DNA of 8,312 nucleotides from Verrucomicrobiota bacterium (lineage in GTDB: Bacteria > Verrucomicrobiota > Lentisphaeria > Oligosphaerales > JAFGRS01), in NCBI GenBank assembly GCA_019136035.1, contig JAGVUW010000364.1, positions 1 to 8,312 on the forward strand, written 5' to 3'. Shown in pieces: positions 8,090-8,312 of this stretch. Position numbers and translations under genes: made by a program. Under the pieces are notes generated by a model that was not told the DNA's origin, made no database searches, and saw nothing but the letters and a program-made list of their open reading frames with translations. The first letter of the stretch is position 1. Each line of letters begins with the position of its first letter.

Positions 8090-8113
8090 GCCGCCGCGGA
8101 GGGCGCCGGCGGC
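8090..8113 (-). promoter_or_regulatory. Possible leader hairpin before the regulator gene
   Basis: A perfect 7-bp inverted repeat (GCCGCCG at 8090-8096 and CGGCGGC at 8107-8113, 10-nt loop) lies directly upstream of the AGGGAG that may be the regulator's Shine-Dalgarno. In the leader RNA it could hold that site near a stable stem. In DNA this GC-rich such a repeat may be chance; there is no U-tract, so it is not an intrinsic terminator. Confidence 0.3.
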
Positions 8114-8117
8114 CACC

Positions 8118-8208
8118 GCGGCTCGTGGGCGCGTTCGCGTCTGCGGACACTCGCGCTGCAGATCGCCGTGGGCGGCTCGTGGACGCCTTCGCGTCTGCGG
8201 ACACTCGC
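8118..8208. repeat. 37-bp direct repeat, two copies 54 bp apart
   Basis: Copy one at 8118-8154 and copy two at 8172-8208 differ at only 2 of 37 positions; the shared core TTCGCGTCTGCGGACACT is exact. A 17-nt spacer separates them and similarity stops at the copy edges. The core contains the near-palindrome GTCTGCGGAC. The copies lie 47-137 nt upstream of the regulator start. They may be a dispersed intergenic repeat, or paired protein-binding sites, since 54 bp is close to five helical turns. Two copies with a 17-nt spacer do not fit a CRISPR array. Confidence 0.85.
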
Positions 8209-8312
8209 CCTTCTATGTGGGCCGTCAAGGTGCTGCGCTGCTTTTCTGTTCTCTTGCCTTCCCTGCTCCTCAGTCTGAAGGCTCCCGTGCCCTGCGTTCA
8301 GAGCTTGGGGCC

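Noticed and set aside
8118..8208. CRISPR array
   Set aside because: Only two repeats with a 17-nt spacer, too short for a CRISPR spacer, and no cas genes in the window.
8046..8228. 60-codon - strand frame with repeated RVSADA peptides
   Set aside because: It is the 37-bp direct repeat read in one frame. It overlaps the regulator start and has no ribosome site, so it is better seen as repeat DNA.
8223..8228. -35-like TTGACG on the - strand as a promoter for the regulator
   Set aside because: No -10-like hexamer occurs 16-18 nt downstream; the match alone is not enough.
7508..8278. 256-codon + strand open frame antisense to the regulator
   Set aside because: Gly/Ala/Val/Asp-rich shadow with no domain; the opposite strand encodes the receiver and AAA+ domains.
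8258..8300. Sigma-54-like site on the - strand (GGCACGG followed by CCTTC)
   Set aside because: The required GC of the -12 element is missing, so it does not meet the TGGCACG-N4-TTGC pattern.

Overview
The window is GC-rich (well over 60% by eye) and holds three complete protein genes. Genes A and B lie head to tail on the + strand and gene C converges on them from the - strand. Both + strand proteins are large (about 1000 residues or more) and exported. They combine CBM9-like, GH42-like, discoidin-like and heparinase II/III domains. Together with a sigma-54-dependent regulator, this suits a free-living polysaccharide-degrading bacterium of the kind found in Planctomycetota, Lentisphaerota/Verrucomicrobiota, Armatimonadota or related environmental lineages. 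There is no rRNA, tRNA or marker gene, so the phylum is a guess.

Layout: 1-112 is a short leader, possibly with the tail of an upstream gene that would overlap gene A by ATGA. Gene A (113-3364, +) is a secreted multidomain protein: signal peptide, CBM9/DOMON-like domain, GH42-like barrel, GATase-like domain and discoidin-like C-terminus. Gene B (3384-6473, +) follows after 19 nt with a good Shine-Dalgarno. It is a secreted heparinase II/III-family polysaccharide lyase with an N-terminal four-cysteine motif and a C-terminal DxDxDG calcium-type motif. The convergent gap 6474-6610 holds an imperfect 9-bp tandem repeat and no clear intrinsic terminator. Gene C (6611-8071, -) is an NtrC-type response regulator (REC, AAA+, Fis-type HTH) with GAFSGA in place of GAFTGA. 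Its upstream region (8072-8312) holds a GC hairpin, a 37-bp direct repeat in two copies 54 bp apart, and at the edge a short open frame that resembles a signal peptide.

How they may work together: A and B look like a two-gene operon for exported carbohydrate breakdown. A would bind and perhaps hydrolyse a glycan, and B would cleave a uronic-acid-containing polysaccharide by beta-elimination. The substrate cannot be read from the sequence. No SusC/D pair, sulfatase or transporter is visible. Gene C could control the operon or an unseen neighbour, but no sigma-54 (-24/-12) promoter could be recognised near A or B and no partner histidine kinase lies in the window. No clearly novel defence, mobile or RNA system was found. 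The best leads are the unclassified architecture of gene A, the cysteine motif in gene B, the regulator's loop variant and the two intergenic repeat families.
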